DNA of 64,000 bases from Pseudotamlana agarivorans (GCF_018860245.1 NZ_JAHKPD010000013.1:1-64000), one strand, 5' to 3'. Positions 16,779 through 27,421 are shown, numbered from the stretch's first letter. Made by a program: numbers and translations. The notes: generated by a model from the sequence alone, not told the origin.

Positions 16779-18977
16779 ATGGTTCATTTAAACACATATA
16801 GCCTTAAGTGTTTATGGCTTGGTTTGCTGTGCACAATTCAGTTTGTAAACGGACAAAATCAACCGTGGTTTCAAACCGATTTACCTTTTGAGGAACGGGT
16901 AGATTTACTATTGGACGCCATGACCTTGGAGGAAAAATGTAGTCAGTTTATGTCTGATTCTCCAGCGATTGATCGCTTAGGAGTGCCAGAATATAACTGG
17001 TGGAATGAAGCCTTACATGGTATTGCACGAAATGGTAAGGCGACTATTTTTCCGCAAGGTATTGCCATGGGCGCAACGTTTAACCCAGACTTAATACAAG
17101 AGGTTGCCAATGCCATATCTGATGAAGGACGCGCTAAATTTGAGGTGTCTAAATCCATAGGAAATCGAGGTATGTACGCAGGGTTAACCTATTGGTCGCC
17201 TAATGTTAATATTTTTAGAGATCCACGCTGGGGTCGTGGCCAAGAAACCTATGGTGAAGATCCTTTTTTAACGTCTCAAATTGGAGTAGCTTTTGTTAAA
17301 GGGCTACAAGGTGACCATCCTAAATATTTTAAATCTACAGCCTGTGCCAAGCATTTTGCGGTACATTCTGGCCCTGAAGCCTTACGACATAGTTTTAATG
17401 CGAGTCCGTCAAAATTAGATTTTCACGAAACCTATTTACCTGCTTTTGAATCTTTGGTTAAAGAAGGCCAAGTTCAAGGGGTTATGGGCGCTTATAATGC
17501 GGTGTATGGCGAACCGTCAACGAGTAGTACCTTTCTTTTAGATGATATTTTGAAAAAAGAATGGGGCTTTGATGGCTATATCGTTTCAGATTGCGGTGCT
17601 TTAGGAGATATTCTAAAAGGACATAAAAAAGCCAAAACACAAGAAGAAGCTGCTGCCTTAGCCATGATGGCGGGCGTTAATTTAAACTGTGGTTGGGTGT
17701 ATGGTAAATTGTTCTCAGCAGTAGAGCAGGGTCTGATTTCAGAAAAAATGATTGATGAGCGCCTAAAGACCTTATTTCTAACGCGTTTTAAATTGGGCTT
17801 CTTTGATGCTGATGCTCAAAACCCATATACCAAAATTGGCACCGATGTAATCAATTCTGAGAAACATCAAGCCATAGCTCGAAAAGCTGCACAGCAGTCT
17901 ATCGTATTATTGAAAAATGAGGGCGACGTATTGCCTTTAAAAAAAGATATAAAATCACTGTATGTGACCGGTTCTTTTGCGGCTTCTACAGAAATATTAA
18001 TAGCAAATTATTATGGTATGTCACCAAATATGGTGACCGTCCTTGAGGGGGTTATAGACAAGGTGTCTTTAGGAACTTCTGTGGAATACCGTTTAGGTGT
18101 TTTACCTTTTCAGCAGAACTTAAACCCTTTAAACTGGGCCCCTCAGGTGGCAAAAACGACTACGGCAACAATTCTGGTAGCCGGAATTTCTAATGAAATT
18201 GAAGGCGAAGAGGTTGATGCCATTGCATCAGAGCATAAAGGAGATCGCAAAGATTTAAAATTACCACAAAGTCAGATTGACTACATCAAAGAAATTAGTG
18301 AAAATAAGGTCGGCCCTTTAATTTTAGTCATTGGTACTGGAAGTCCGGTGGCCTTAGATGAAATAGAGCCTTATGTTGATGGCATTGTATTAATGTGGTA
18401 TCCAGGAGAGCAAGGTGGAAATGCAGTTGCCGATGTTATTTTTGGAGACGTTTCGCCTTCAGGGCATCTACCCATTACTTTTCCTAAAAACGTGTCGCAA
18501 TTGCCTCCTTTTGATGATTACAGCATGAAAGGACGCACTTATAAATACATGGATGAAGTGCCTATGTACCCTTTCGGATTCGGATTGGGTTACGGTGAAA
18601 TTTCATTAAAAAATGCTAAAACCACAACAAAAAACATTAAAAAAGGCGATGCTTTAAGCTTTTCAGTCACTGTAAAAAATGAAAGCGCTATAGACTTGGA
18701 AGATGTGATTCAGGTTTATTTAATTCCTGAAGATGATTTAGGTTTTCTACCAAAATACGCTTTAAAAGCCTTTAAAAGAATTCAACTGAAATCAGGAGAA
18801 ACGCAAGATTTAAAATTTACGTTAACCGATCAAGATTTTTATCAAACCAATTTAGAAGGAAAAAAAGCGTGGCTAAAAGGCAACTACAAGTTAGCCATAT
18901 CCAATGCCTTACCCAGCAAGCGTAGTGCTGATCTAGGGGCAGCAAAACCCTCTGAATTGGCTATTAAATTGCAATAA
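16779..18977 (+). CDS. GH3 beta-glycosidase
   Basis: The 732-residue protein has a signal peptide (to about NGQ, residue 26) and is probably periplasmic. The catalytic (alpha/beta)8 domain contains the nucleophile D271 in IVSDCGALGD. The second alpha/beta domain follows, then a C-terminal fibronectin III-like domain (about 610-720). The N-terminal region (WWNEALHGIARNG) is typical of the GH3 beta-xylosidase/glucosidase branch. Its substrate in an agar locus is not obvious. It may trim beta-linked galactose or a decorating sugar. Confidence 0.85.
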   Translation: MVHLNTYSLKCLWLGLLCTIQFVNGQNQPWFQTDLPFEERVDLLLDAMTLEEKCSQFMSDSPAIDRLGVPEYNWWNEALHGIARNGKATIFPQGIAMGATFNPDLIQEVANAISDEGRAKFEVSKSIGNRGMYAGLTYWSPNVNIFRDPRWGRGQETYGEDPFLTSQIGVAFVKGLQGDHPKYFKSTACAKHFAVHSGPEALRHSFNASPSKLDFHETYLPAFESLVKEGQVQGVMGAYNAVYGEPSTSSTFLLDDILKKEWGFDGYIVSDCGALGDILKGHKKAKTQEEAAALAMMAGVNLNCGWVYGKLFSAVEQGLISEKMIDERLKTLFLTRFKLGFFDADAQNPYTKIGTDVINSEKHQAIARKAAQQSIVLLKNEGDVLPLKKDIKSLYVTGSFAASTEILIANYYGMSPNMVTVLEGVIDKVSLGTSVEYRLGVLPFQQNLNPLNWAPQVAKTTTATILVAGISNEIEGEEVDAIASEHKGDRKDLKLPQSQIDYIKEISENKVGPLILVIGTGSPVALDEIEPYVDGIVLMWYPGEQGGNAVADVIFGDVSPSGHLPITFPKNVSQLPPFDDYSMKGRTYKYMDEVPMYPFGFGLGYGEISLKNAKTTTKNIKKGDALSFSVTVKNESAIDLEDVIQVYLIPEDDLGFLPKYALKAFKRIQLKSGETQDLKFTLTDQDFYQTNLEGKKAWLKGNYKLAISNALPSKRSADLGAAKPSELAIKLQ

Positions 18978-18989
18978 AAATTAAAAAAT

Positions 18990-20084
18990 ATGAGTACAAA
19001 AATATCAAACATAAAAACCCAATTATTTACCGTGCCATTGCCAGAAGTGATGTCTGACGCCAAACACGGTGATCATTATCATTTTGAATTAGTTACGGTT
19101 ACAATAACCTTAGAAGACGGTAGTGAAGGAACAGGTTATACTTATACTGGTGGAAAGGGCGGATTTGCCATTAAAGCTATGGTAGAGCACGACTTTACTG
19201 AAGCTTTAATTGGTAAAGACGGCACAGATGTAGAAGGCATTTATGATTTTCTAGAGTGGCATATTCACTATGTAGGTCGTGGTGGAATTGCCTCATTCGC
19301 GATTTCAGCGGTAGATATTGCCCTTTGGGATATTCGTTGTAAAAAAGCAGGTCAACCGCTTTGGAAAATGGCTGGAGGCGCAGGAAATACTTGTAAAGCC
19401 TATTGTGGTGGTATCGATTTAATGTTTCCTATTGAAAAACTTTTAGGAAATATGAAAGGTTACCTAGAAAGCGGATTTAACGCTGTGAAAATTAAAATAG
19501 GCCGTGATAATTTGGAAGAAGACTTAGAACGTATAAAAGCGGTTCGTGAATATATTGGCCCAGATGTGACCTTTATGGTAGATGCTAATTATTCCATGAC
19601 TGTTGAGCAGGCTATTAAAGCTATTGAAGGCTTCAAAGACCAAAACATTACTTGGTTTGAAGAACCTATAATTCCAGATCACTACAAAGGCTATGCTGAA
19701 ATCGTTGAAGCAACAGGTTTTCCTTTAGCAATGGGTGAAAATTTACATACCATACATGAATTTGAATATGCTTTTGAGCTGTCTAAATTATCTTTTATTC
19801 AACCTGATGCTTCCAATTGTGGTGGGGTGACTGGTTGGTTAGCAGCGGCACGATTAGCCGATAAACACGGTATCCCAGCTTGTTCTCACGGCATGCAAGA
19901 GCTGCATGTGAGTTTAGTCTCTGCTCAACCCAATTCAGGGTGGTTAGAGGTGCATAGTTTTCCTATCGATCAATATACAACGCGTCCATTAGTGGTGGAG
20001 AATTACAGGGCAGTTGCTCCAGATTGCCCAGGAATAGGTGTTATTTTCAATTGGGAAAAATTAAGTCCGTACGAACAACAATAA
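18990..20084 (+). CDS. Enolase-superfamily enzyme, probable 3,6-anhydro-L-galactonate cycloisomerase
   Basis: The 364-residue cytoplasmic enzyme has the enolase-superfamily capping domain and barrel. The KxK base motif is seen in VKIKIG. Metal ligands are in MVDANYSM (Asp), WFEEP (Glu) and MGENL (Glu). A late His in CSHGMQELH is another possible acid/base. In known agar catabolism a member of this superfamily opens and isomerises 3,6-anhydro-L-galactonate to 2-keto-3-deoxy-L-galactonate. Co-localisation with GH117 and the ALDH makes this the best assignment. Galactonate or rhamnonate dehydratase activity is the main alternative. Confidence 0.8.
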   Translation: MSTKISNIKTQLFTVPLPEVMSDAKHGDHYHFELVTVTITLEDGSEGTGYTYTGGKGGFAIKAMVEHDFTEALIGKDGTDVEGIYDFLEWHIHYVGRGGIASFAISAVDIALWDIRCKKAGQPLWKMAGGAGNTCKAYCGGIDLMFPIEKLLGNMKGYLESGFNAVKIKIGRDNLEEDLERIKAVREYIGPDVTFMVDANYSMTVEQAIKAIEGFKDQNITWFEEPIIPDHYKGYAEIVEATGFPLAMGENLHTIHEFEYAFELSKLSFIQPDASNCGGVTGWLAAARLADKHGIPACSHGMQELHVSLVSAQPNSGWLEVHSFPIDQYTTRPLVVENYRAVAPDCPGIGVIFNWEKLSPYEQQ

Positions 20085-20093
20085 ACAGAAGTT

Positions 20094-21140
20094 ATGAAGA
20101 CAACAAAAAAGAATTTTGGTCAGTTAGATGGACAAGGTATAGAACTGTTTACACTTACAAATGATAACGGTGTTGAAGTGAAAATCACCAATTATGGGGC
20201 TACTATAACTTCGATTAGTATTCCGGATGCCAATGGAAATCCAGAAATAATTACCTGTGGTTTTAATACCCTAGAAGGTTATTTTTCTGATGAATATGTT
20301 AGCAACTCACCTTATTTTGGAGGTACCGTTGGACGGTATTCTTCACAAATTAAAAATGCTGAGTTTCCTTTAAACGGAAAGATATTTAAATTGTCTAAAA
20401 ACGCAGGAGAAAATAATTTGCATGGGGGAGTTAACGGTTTCGATAAAAAAATATGGAAATCTTTTGATGTTGATATTAAAAATGCTTCAGCCGTTGGAAT
20501 GGTATTGTTAAGTGAAGATTTAGAAGAAGGTTTTCCTGGTAATGTTGAAGTTTGTGTTGAATTCATTTTAGATAATGATAATGAATTACACCTTAACTAT
20601 AATGCTGTGCCAGATCAAGACACCCCTTTGTCTTTAACAAATCATACGTATTTTAACTTATCCGGTTTTTCAGAATCTATAGAGGACCACACTGCAAAGG
20701 TGAATTCAAATCGACGGTTAGAAACCGATGAAACTGGTGCGGCCACAGGAAGGGTTTTAAATGTTGCAGGAAAGGCAGATGATTTAACAACAGCAAAACA
20801 AATTAGAAGTGTTCATAATGAAATGAACGACGGTTTTGAGCATTTTTACATTTTCGATAACGAGAATTCAGAATTAAATCACGTGGCTACCATTGGCGAT
20901 CCTAAAACTAATAGAAGTTTAGATGTATACACCACAGAGCCTTGTATGCTATTATATACGGGTAAATATACATCTGATGCTCTGCTACGTGAAAATGGTC
21001 AAAAATTTGGGAAGTTTCGCGGATTCTGTTGTGAAACACACCGATATCCAAACGGACCAAATATAGATGGATCACCAAGGTCTATTACCAAAGCTGAAGA
21101 CGTTTTTAATAGCACAACAGTGTTTAAATTCAATTTTTAA
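20094..21140 (+). CDS. galM: Aldose 1-epimerase (galactose mutarotase)
   Basis: This 348-residue protein belongs to the GalM family. It has the sugar-binding E-N-N-L-H-G-G motif, the catalytic His in LTNHTYFNLSG, and a late E-T-H-R-Y-P-N-G-P-N motif supplying the catalytic Glu. It lacks an obvious signal peptide and should act in the cytoplasm on D-galactose or the other aldoses released from agar, equilibrating their anomers for kinases or isomerases. It lies between the cycloisomerase and the symporter, 9 bases after the former. Confidence 0.9.
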   Translation: MKTTKKNFGQLDGQGIELFTLTNDNGVEVKITNYGATITSISIPDANGNPEIITCGFNTLEGYFSDEYVSNSPYFGGTVGRYSSQIKNAEFPLNGKIFKLSKNAGENNLHGGVNGFDKKIWKSFDVDIKNASAVGMVLLSEDLEEGFPGNVEVCVEFILDNDNELHLNYNAVPDQDTPLSLTNHTYFNLSGFSESIEDHTAKVNSNRRLETDETGAATGRVLNVAGKADDLTTAKQIRSVHNEMNDGFEHFYIFDNENSELNHVATIGDPKTNRSLDVYTTEPCMLLYTGKYTSDALLRENGQKFGKFRGFCCETHRYPNGPNIDGSPRSITKAEDVFNSTTVFKFNF

Positions 21141-21177
21141 AACAAAAAAACTAAATCTAACTTAAACTAATAAAATT

Positions 21178-22188
21178 ATGATAGGAATTCTTTTAGCCGT
21201 ATCGGCAGGGATTATGCTCGGTTTTTGGGCCATGCCAGAAAAGTATATTAAAAATTATGCTTTCGAGAATGCATGGGGACTGTGTTATTTATTTATGCTA
21301 TGGATAATACCTTTTATTGTAGCTTTTACAATGATTGATAATTTTGGTCAGGTTTTGGTCGATATAGGTAGTCCTGTGTTAATGCGTATGCTTATTCCTG
21401 GGTTTTTATGGGGTGTAGGTATGATGTTATGGGGTAAAGCCATTGATCACATTGGCTTGTCTTTAGGGTTTTCCTTGTTTATAGGAACCATTATCTGTGT
21501 GGGCTCGATGCTGCCATGGTTTTTTCACGGAATACCTGAGTGGAATACTTTAGCTTCGATTTTATTAGGTATTGCCATTATTTTATGTGGTATTATCTTT
21601 AATGGTAGAGCTGGTATGTTACGCCAAGAGGAAGAGAATAAATCTGAAACGACAAAAAACACATCAATGGTTTCAGGAATCTTAATCGCTGTTATCGGTG
21701 GTGTTCTTGCAACAGGTTTTAATGTGGCTTTAGAGATTAGTATTGATGGGCAAGCTGCCAAAAATATTATTGGTGAAATGGTTGTTAATAATGGTAACTC
21801 TAGCTGGTTGTCATCGGTAGCTTCTATGTTTATCGTCTATGTGTCTGGAGGATTATTTGTAATTCCTTACTTTATCATCATGCTAACCAAAAAGAAATTA
21901 TGGGGAAGTTTTAAAGTGCCAGGTGCAGGAAAAAATGTATCGTTAACCTTGCTAATGGCGGTGTTAAACTTTACGGCTTCTATAATTTTTGCATATTCGT
22001 CTTTTGTTTTAGGTGAGCATGGCGGTTCTATAGGTTATGCTATCTTTAATACACTATCGGTTGTAGTTGCAGTTGTTGCGGGAATTGTTACCAACGAATG
22101 GACTCTAGCTCCTATAAAAGCAAAAACATCGCTGTATCTTGGCCTATCATCTATGATTATAGGTGTTTTAGTAACCGCATTTTTATAA
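21178..22188 (+). CDS. RhaT-family sugar:proton symporter
   Basis: The 336-residue integral membrane protein has about ten hydrophobic segments. Its N-terminus (G-I-L-L-A-V-S-A-G-I-M-L-G-F-W-A-M-P-E-K-Y) fits the L-rhamnose:H+ symporter family RhaT. In this locus rhamnose is not the expected sugar. L-AHG, L-galactose or D-galactose are better candidates, since the cytoplasmic pathway needs an inner-membrane importer and no other one is encoded in the operon. The family assignment is firm and the substrate is inferred. Confidence 0.85.
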   Translation: MIGILLAVSAGIMLGFWAMPEKYIKNYAFENAWGLCYLFMLWIIPFIVAFTMIDNFGQVLVDIGSPVLMRMLIPGFLWGVGMMLWGKAIDHIGLSLGFSLFIGTIICVGSMLPWFFHGIPEWNTLASILLGIAIILCGIIFNGRAGMLRQEEENKSETTKNTSMVSGILIAVIGGVLATGFNVALEISIDGQAAKNIIGEMVVNNGNSSWLSSVASMFIVYVSGGLFVIPYFIIMLTKKKLWGSFKVPGAGKNVSLTLLMAVLNFTASIIFAYSSFVLGEHGGSIGYAIFNTLSVVVAVVAGIVTNEWTLAPIKAKTSLYLGLSSMIIGVLVTAFL

Positions 22189-22219
22189 TTATAATCCAAC
22201 AAATTAAAATATAAAGACA

Positions 22220-23443
22220 ATGAAATACATATCTAGTTTATCGACATTATTAATCCTCCTTATTATGAGTTCTTGCCAAAAACAGGCTGAAAAAACGGTG
22301 GTTTCTGAAACTTCCAATAAAGAAAAAGCACCAACTGCCGAACAAATTGATTTTTTAGGAATTACCGATGTTAATCACTTGAGTGCTGCATCAAAACGCG
22401 CTTTAGAGTGGCCAACAGATTTAGGTAATGACTGGTTTATTGAATTCTCCAATTTGCAACCACTAAAAGGAGATTTAGCCTATGAGGAAGGCGTTGTGCG
22501 TCGTGACCCAAGTGCTATGATTAAACATGATGGCAAGTACTACGTATGGTACTCTAAATCTGTAGGCAAAACTGATGGGTTTGCTGGTGATATTGAAAAT
22601 GACAAAGTTTTCCCATGGGACCGTTGTGATATTTGGTATGCCACTTCAGAGGATGGATGGACATGGAAAGAAGAAGGCATCGCTGTAGCTCGTGGTGAAA
22701 AAGGGGCTTACGATGACCGCTCGGTGTTTACTGTTGAAATAATGGAGCATGACGGCATGTATTATTTAAGCTACCAAACCGTAAAATCACCTTATAACGT
22801 GCGTGTTAAGAATCAAATAGGTTTGGCTTGGTCTGAGTCACCAAACGGACCTTGGACTAAAAGTGCTGAACCTATTTTAAGTCCTGCTGATAATGGGGTT
22901 TGGAAAGGCGATTCAGATAACCGCTTTAAAGTCGAAAAGAAAGGCGATTTTGATAGCCATAAGGTACATGACCCATGTATTATTCCTTATAATGGGAAGT
23001 TTTACTTGTATTACAAAGGCGAACAAATGGGTGAAGCCATTACCTTTGGTGGTCGCCAAATTCGTCATGGTGTTGCTATTGCTGATAGCCCTAAAGGACC
23101 ATATGTGAAATCACCATACAATCCAATAAGTAATAGCGGACATGAAATTTGTGTTTGGCCGTATAACGGTGGTGTAGCTTCTTTAATCACTACCGATGGT
23201 CCTGAAAAAAATACGATTCAGTGGGCTCCAGATGGTGTCAACTTTGAAATTATGTCTGTAATTCCAGGTGTTAGCGCTCACGCGATTGGATTAAATAGAA
23301 CGGCTGATGTAGAAAAAGAACCAACCGAAATTTTACGTTGGGGATTATCACATATTTATAATTCTTATGATTATCAGAGTATTATGCGTTTTGAGTCACA
23401 CAGGAAAACAACACATGTAGCCAAAGGAGAAAATAGTCAGTAG
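22220..23443 (+). CDS. GH117 alpha-1,3-(3,6-anhydro)-L-galactosidase
   Basis: The 407-residue lipoprotein (lipobox MSSC near residue 19) is a five-bladed beta-propeller of family GH117. The family's catalytic-base region is seen as V-V-R-R-D96-P-S-A-M. Other family features are [18 protein letters not shown] and [14 protein letters not shown]117 enzymes remove L-AHG from the non-reducing end of neoagaro-oligosaccharides. This is the strongest marker that the locus targets agar/porphyran. It is the last gene of the operon, with a strong terminator 19 bases beyond the stop. Confidence 0.92.
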   Translation: MKYISSLSTLLILLIMSSCQKQAEKTVVSETSNKEKAPTAEQIDFLGITDVNHLSAASKRALEWPTDLGNDWFIEFSNLQPLKGDLAYEEGVVRRDPSAMIKHDGKYYVWYSKSVGKTDGFAGDIENDKVFPWDRCDIWYATSEDGWTWKEEGIAVARGEKGAYDDRSVFTVEIMEHDGMYYLSYQTVKSPYNVRVKNQIGLAWSESPNGPWTKSAEPILSPADNGVWKGDSDNRFKVEKKGDFDSHKVHDPCIIPYNGKFYLYYKGEQMGEAITFGGRQIRHGVAIADSPKGPYVKSPYNPISNSGHEICVWPYNGGVASLITTDGPEKNTIQWAPDGVNFEIMSVIPGVSAHAIGLNRTADVEKEPTEILRWGLSHIYNSYDYQSIMRFESHRKTTHVAKGENSQ

Positions 23444-23461
23444 TACATTTCTCAACTTTAT

Positions 23462-23497
23462 AAAAAAACCTTCTAATTAATTTTAGAAGGTTTTTTT
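23462..23497 (+). terminator. Intrinsic terminator after GH117
   Basis: Fifteen-base perfect arms (AAAAAAACCTTCTAA at 23462-23476 and its complement at 23483-23497) enclose a six-base loop, and the right arm ends in seven T. It closes the operon that starts at 7912. Confidence 0.92.
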
Positions 23498-24326
23498 GTT
23501 TTAAAAATGGATAGAATCACTATTAAAGTATTCGTTTTCTGTCTGTTTCTTAGCTTTTTATTCCAAAATATAGCTTGTATTTACTATCATAGATTTAAAC
23601 TGGCGTTTTTTAGAAGTTTAAAGTTCATGTTTAGCGTTGGTTCGCATTCAAAATTTGAATATTTCTGTTTAAGGAATAGACTTAAGGTTTACCCTAATCT
23701 ATTGTTACACTTGGAAATTTCATTATAATCCATTATTAAAGGGACGAATCGTAAGAATTTTAAGAGTAATCACAATAAGAATAGAGTAATCTATTAAAAT
23801 AACTTATAATTTTTAACTGTACACCCCATTGTGACTATTTAACGGTTGCATCCTGTCATCTTTTCTTCCGTAGCATGTATTTATCATCAGTATTTCAAAC
23901 TTAAATGGCTTGAATTTATTAAATTGATAAAAAAACAGATTCTATTTTGATTTTTTAGTTAAAATTATGTTGTGTTTTAAGCGAAATGGCAAATGCAATA
24001 AAAATAAAGTGTATGGAAATAGTGATTGTATTCGCGAAAAGTTGGACTAAGTTCTAGTTTTTCTGTTGTTATAAATAGATTTTCACTCAATTTAACTGTA
24101 CATAATAGATTAATTGCGGTTTGTAATTGCTTGTATTTCAGTGTTTTTTAGGTGTGTCTAGTTTAAGTCTAGTATCAATTTGGGGTGTGGTGTTGTTGTA
24201 TTTATAAATTAGCATCAGTTAACTTGAAGAATTGTTAATAAACTACTTCTGTAAGTGTCAAATAGATAATTACTGTATTTCGATTTAATTCAAGATGACT
24301 AAACTAACTATTCTAATTAATTAAAT
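23498..24326 (+). promoter_or_regulatory. Regulatory region upstream of susC
   Basis: About 830 bases without a convincing gene. TAACTGTACA occurs at 23814-23823 and at 24093-24102; its reverse complement stands upstream of the GH2 gene at 7833-7842. Two TCTAGT hexamers 11 bases apart occur at 24157-24162 and 24168-24173, about 155 bases before susC, and another TTCTAGTTT lies near 24052. The shared motifs suggest common control of the two operons. The promoter itself cannot be placed with confidence. Confidence 0.5.
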
Positions 24327-27300
24327 ATGAAACAAAAGCTAAAATTATGGAGGAACAGGTTTTTACTGGTTTGTTCTTTCTTACTACTAACAATGACTAA
24401 TGCGTATGCTCAAACGGGCATTAAAGGAAAAGTATTAGATGAAAATGGAATCCCTTTGCCAGGAGTTTCCATATTGATTAAAGGTACAAGTACGGGATCT
24501 GTTACAGATTTTGATGGAGAATTTTCAATTGAAGCTAAAACTGGAGATAACCTTGAGTTTTCATTTTTAGGTTACCAGAAACAATCAATTAAAATTGCAG
24601 ATCAAACTTTTTTAAATGTAAGTCTGCAAGCCGATACAGAAAGCCTTGAGGAGGTTGTTGTTGTGGGTTACGGTACTCAAAAGAAGAAAGAAGTCACGGG
24701 TGCTGTAGGGATAGTGACCTCAGATGTCATCGCGAAAGCGCCAGTAGCCGATTTAGGTGAGTCTATTCAAGGACAAGTAGCTGGTGTGAATGTACAGTCT
24801 AGTAGCGGTAGACCAGGTGAGGCTGCAAATATTCAAATTAGAGGTTTGGGATCTGTGAGTGCAGGTGCACTAGGTCCTTTATATGTTGTAGATGGTATAC
24901 CGTTTCAAGGGAATCCAAACATTCCAACAGAACAAATTGAAAAACTTGACATCTTAAAAGATGGTGCGGCAGCTGCTGTATATGGTACACGTGCTTCTAA
25001 CGGGGTTATCCTTATTACTACTAAAAAAGGTAAAGCAGGAACATTTAATGTGAACTTTAGTACTTATGGTGGTGTGCAAAACATTACCTCTGGAACGCCT
25101 TTAATGAATACACAACAGCAAATGTATGCCGAGGAAGTGAAACTGGATGCTTTAGGTAGAGATCCTTTAATCTTCTTCTTTAATCCAGATGCTTTAGATT
25201 ATGATAGCGATTTTGTAGGTGATGTTCAAAATAACAACGCGGGCATGCAAAATTATGATTTAGGAATTTCAGGAGGGTCTGAAAACTTAACCTTAAACTT
25301 AAGTGCTAATTATTTCAATCAAGATGGGATTTTAATTAATTCAGGATTCGATCGTTTAAGTACGCGTTTAAATGGTGAGTTTAAAAAGGGAAAATTTAGA
25401 GCCTTCGCTAGTCTTGCGCTAACACAAGAAAATAGACAACAAGAGCCATGGGCGCTTTATGAGTATGCTATTGCTCAAAACCCTTGGCAACCTGCGCTTA
25501 ATCAAATTCAGAGCAATGGTGAGAATTCTGTTCAAATCCCTGTAAGAAATTCAATTCAATACAGTTATTTATCTAGAGAGTTAGAAAATGAAGATGATCG
25601 TGAAGTAAATACTTCAAATGTAGCTATTAACTTAGAGTATGAATTTCTAGATGGTTTAAGCTACCAATTAAACTTAGGTCGTAATACTTATGATTATGCT
25701 AGAAAATTCTTTAGACCACAATACCTGGTTTATGATTACCAGGGAGATTTTAATCCTACAGCTTCAAGAGTAGATGCGCAGTTAAATGAAGATTTTATTT
25801 CATCTGAGCGTCGTATTATAGAAAACTTATTCAAATATAATAAGAGTTTTGGTAAGCATAATTTGAACTTACTAGGGGTGCTTTCTTATGAAGAATTTTC
25901 ATCAAAAACACTAAGCACAGGCGTTATTGGTTTATTGAGTAATGACACACCTGTATTAGGAGCGGGTACAGATGCCTTAAAACCTAGTAGCTACGATTAT
26001 GTAAACACACTATCTGGTAAATTATTTAGAGTGCAATATAACTATGATGAACGTTATCTGTTTTCAGCAAGTTATAGACGAGATGGGTCTTCTAATTTTG
26101 GTGAAGATTTCAGATATGGAGATTTCTTAGGGTTCTCAGGAGGTTGGAACATTAGTGAAGAAAATTTCTTTAATGTTGATGCTATCAATAGCTTGAAATT
26201 AAGAGCAAGTTGGGCAGAGGTTGGAAACCAAAATATTCCAGCATATTCATTTTCTTCTCAAATAGAAAGTGGTATGAACTATCCATTTGGTCCTAATGAG
26301 GAAATAAACGTAGGTGCTATCCAACGTCGTTATGCCGATCCTAACATCAAATGGGAAACAAGTATTTCTAAAAATATAGGTATTGATTTAGGGATGTTTA
26401 GAAATAAATTAAACTTTTCTGCAGATTTTTATCAAACCGATAAAGAAGATATGTTAATTCAAGAGCGTTTGCCTGCTTCTTCAGGAACATACCATCCAAG
26501 AGCACTCGGTGTTTACGATGTACGTGTTACCAATGCTGGAAATATGACCAATAAAGGTGTAGAACTTGGCATGTCCTTTAAAGGTAAAATTGGTCAAGAC
26601 TTAAATTATTCGTTAGCAGGAACCTTTACTAAAAATGTTAATGAGGTTACTAATCTAAATGGTGTTGAACGTGGTTATGCAAACGGACGACCTGTAGTGT
26701 CTTTAGGAGAAAATGTTGATTATACGACTTTCCTTGCAGAAGGTTATGAAGCTGGTGCTTTTTTCCTAGTTCAACATGACGGTATTATTAAAACTCAGGC
26801 AGAGTTAGATGATTACAGGTTAATTGAACCAAGTGCTGCAATGGGAGATATGAGGTACATTGATGAAAATAACGATGGTAAAATTGATGATAGTGACCGT
26901 GTATACGCTGGTTCTGGTCAAGCCGATTATGAAGCAGGTTTAAGTTTGAATTTAGACTATCGAGGATTCGATTTATACGTGCAAACCTATTATTCGCATG
27001 GTGCCGAAATTTATAATGGAGCACGTTTATATGCTTATACGCAAGGTAGACATGAGGAACAATACTATATGTGGTCTCCACAGAACTCTAATTCTGGTGT
27101 GCCAACATTTAGAGAAAATGCCTTTGATAACAGCATTAGAGCACGTTCTGATTATTTCTTAGAAGATGGAACCTATTTGAGAATTCGAAACATATCTCTT
27201 GGTTATACTATTCCTATGGTAGATACATCAATTCTTAAAAAAGCAAGATTATATTTTACTGCTATGAACCCATTCACTTTTACAGATTATAATGGTTATG

Positions 27301-27401
27301 ATCCAGAGGTTGGAGGAGACGGAATTTTTACACGTGGTGTAGATCGTGGAAACTACCCTGTATCGCGTCGATTTATTGTTGGAGTACAACTAAATTTCTA
27401 A
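24327..27401 (+). CDS. susC: SusC-like TonB-dependent outer-membrane transporter
   Basis: The 1024-residue protein has a signal peptide ending near AYAQ (residue 29). It is followed by the CarboxypepD_reg-like beta domain (G-I-K-G-K-V-L-D-E-N-G), the TonB-box-like EEVVVVGYGTQKK segment near 108-121, a plug domain, and a 22-strand barrel ending in F. It imports oligosaccharides through the outer membrane with SusD as the lid. Its place next to agar/porphyran enzymes predicts agaro- or porphyran-oligosaccharides. SusD starts 20 bases later. Confidence 0.95.
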   Translation: MKQKLKLWRNRFLLVCSFLLLTMTNAYAQTGIKGKVLDENGIPLPGVSILIKGTSTGSVTDFDGEFSIEAKTGDNLEFSFLGYQKQSIKIADQTFLNVSLQADTESLEEVVVVGYGTQKKKEVTGAVGIVTSDVIAKAPVADLGESIQGQVAGVNVQSSSGRPGEAANIQIRGLGSVSAGALGPLYVVDGIPFQGNPNIPTEQIEKLDILKDGAAAAVYGTRASNGVILITTKKGKAGTFNVNFSTYGGVQNITSGTPLMNTQQQMYAEEVKLDALGRDPLIFFFNPDALDYDSDFVGDVQNNNAGMQNYDLGISGGSENLTLNLSANYFNQDGILINSGFDRLSTRLNGEFKKGKFRAFASLALTQENRQQEPWALYEYAIAQNPWQPALNQIQSNGENSVQIPVRNSIQYSYLSRELENEDDREVNTSNVAINLEYEFLDGLSYQLNLGRNTYDYARKFFRPQYLVYDYQGDFNPTASRVDAQLNEDFISSERRIIENLFKYNKSFGKHNLNLLGVLSYEEFSSKTLSTGVIGLLSNDTPVLGAGTDALKPSSYDYVNTLSGKLFRVQYNYDERYLFSASYRRDGSSNFGEDFRYGDFLGFSGGWNISEENFFNVDAINSLKLRASWAEVGNQNIPAYSFSSQIESGMNYPFGPNEEINVGAIQRRYADPNIKWETSISKNIGIDLGMFRNKLNFSADFYQTDKEDMLIQERLPASSGTYHPRALGVYDVRVTNAGNMTNKGVELGMSFKGKIGQDLNYSLAGTFTKNVNEVTNLNGVERGYANGRPVVSLGENVDYTTFLAEGYEAGAFFLVQHDGIIKTQAELDDYRLIEPSAAMGDMRYIDENNDGKIDDSDRVYAGSGQADYEAGLSLNLDYRGFDLYVQTYYSHGAEIYNGARLYAYTQGRHEEQYYMWSPQNSNSGVPTFRENAFDNSIRARSDYFLEDGTYLRIRNISLGYTIPMVDTSILKKARLYFTAMNPFTFTDYNGYDPEVGGDGIFTRGVDRGNYPVSRRFIVGVQLNF

Positions 27402-27421
27402 TTTATTAAGTAAGAAGAAAC

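Noticed and set aside
21178-22188. Rhamnose-specific uptake implied by the RhaT family
   Set aside because: No rhamnosidase is present in the window and no rhamnose isomerase was seen. The neighbours point to galactose-type sugars.
23507-23728. 73-codon open frame on the plus strand after the GH117 terminator
   Set aside because: The translation has no domain or signal-peptide pattern that I trust, its composition is that of AT-rich intergenic DNA, and it overlaps motif-bearing sequence upstream of susC.
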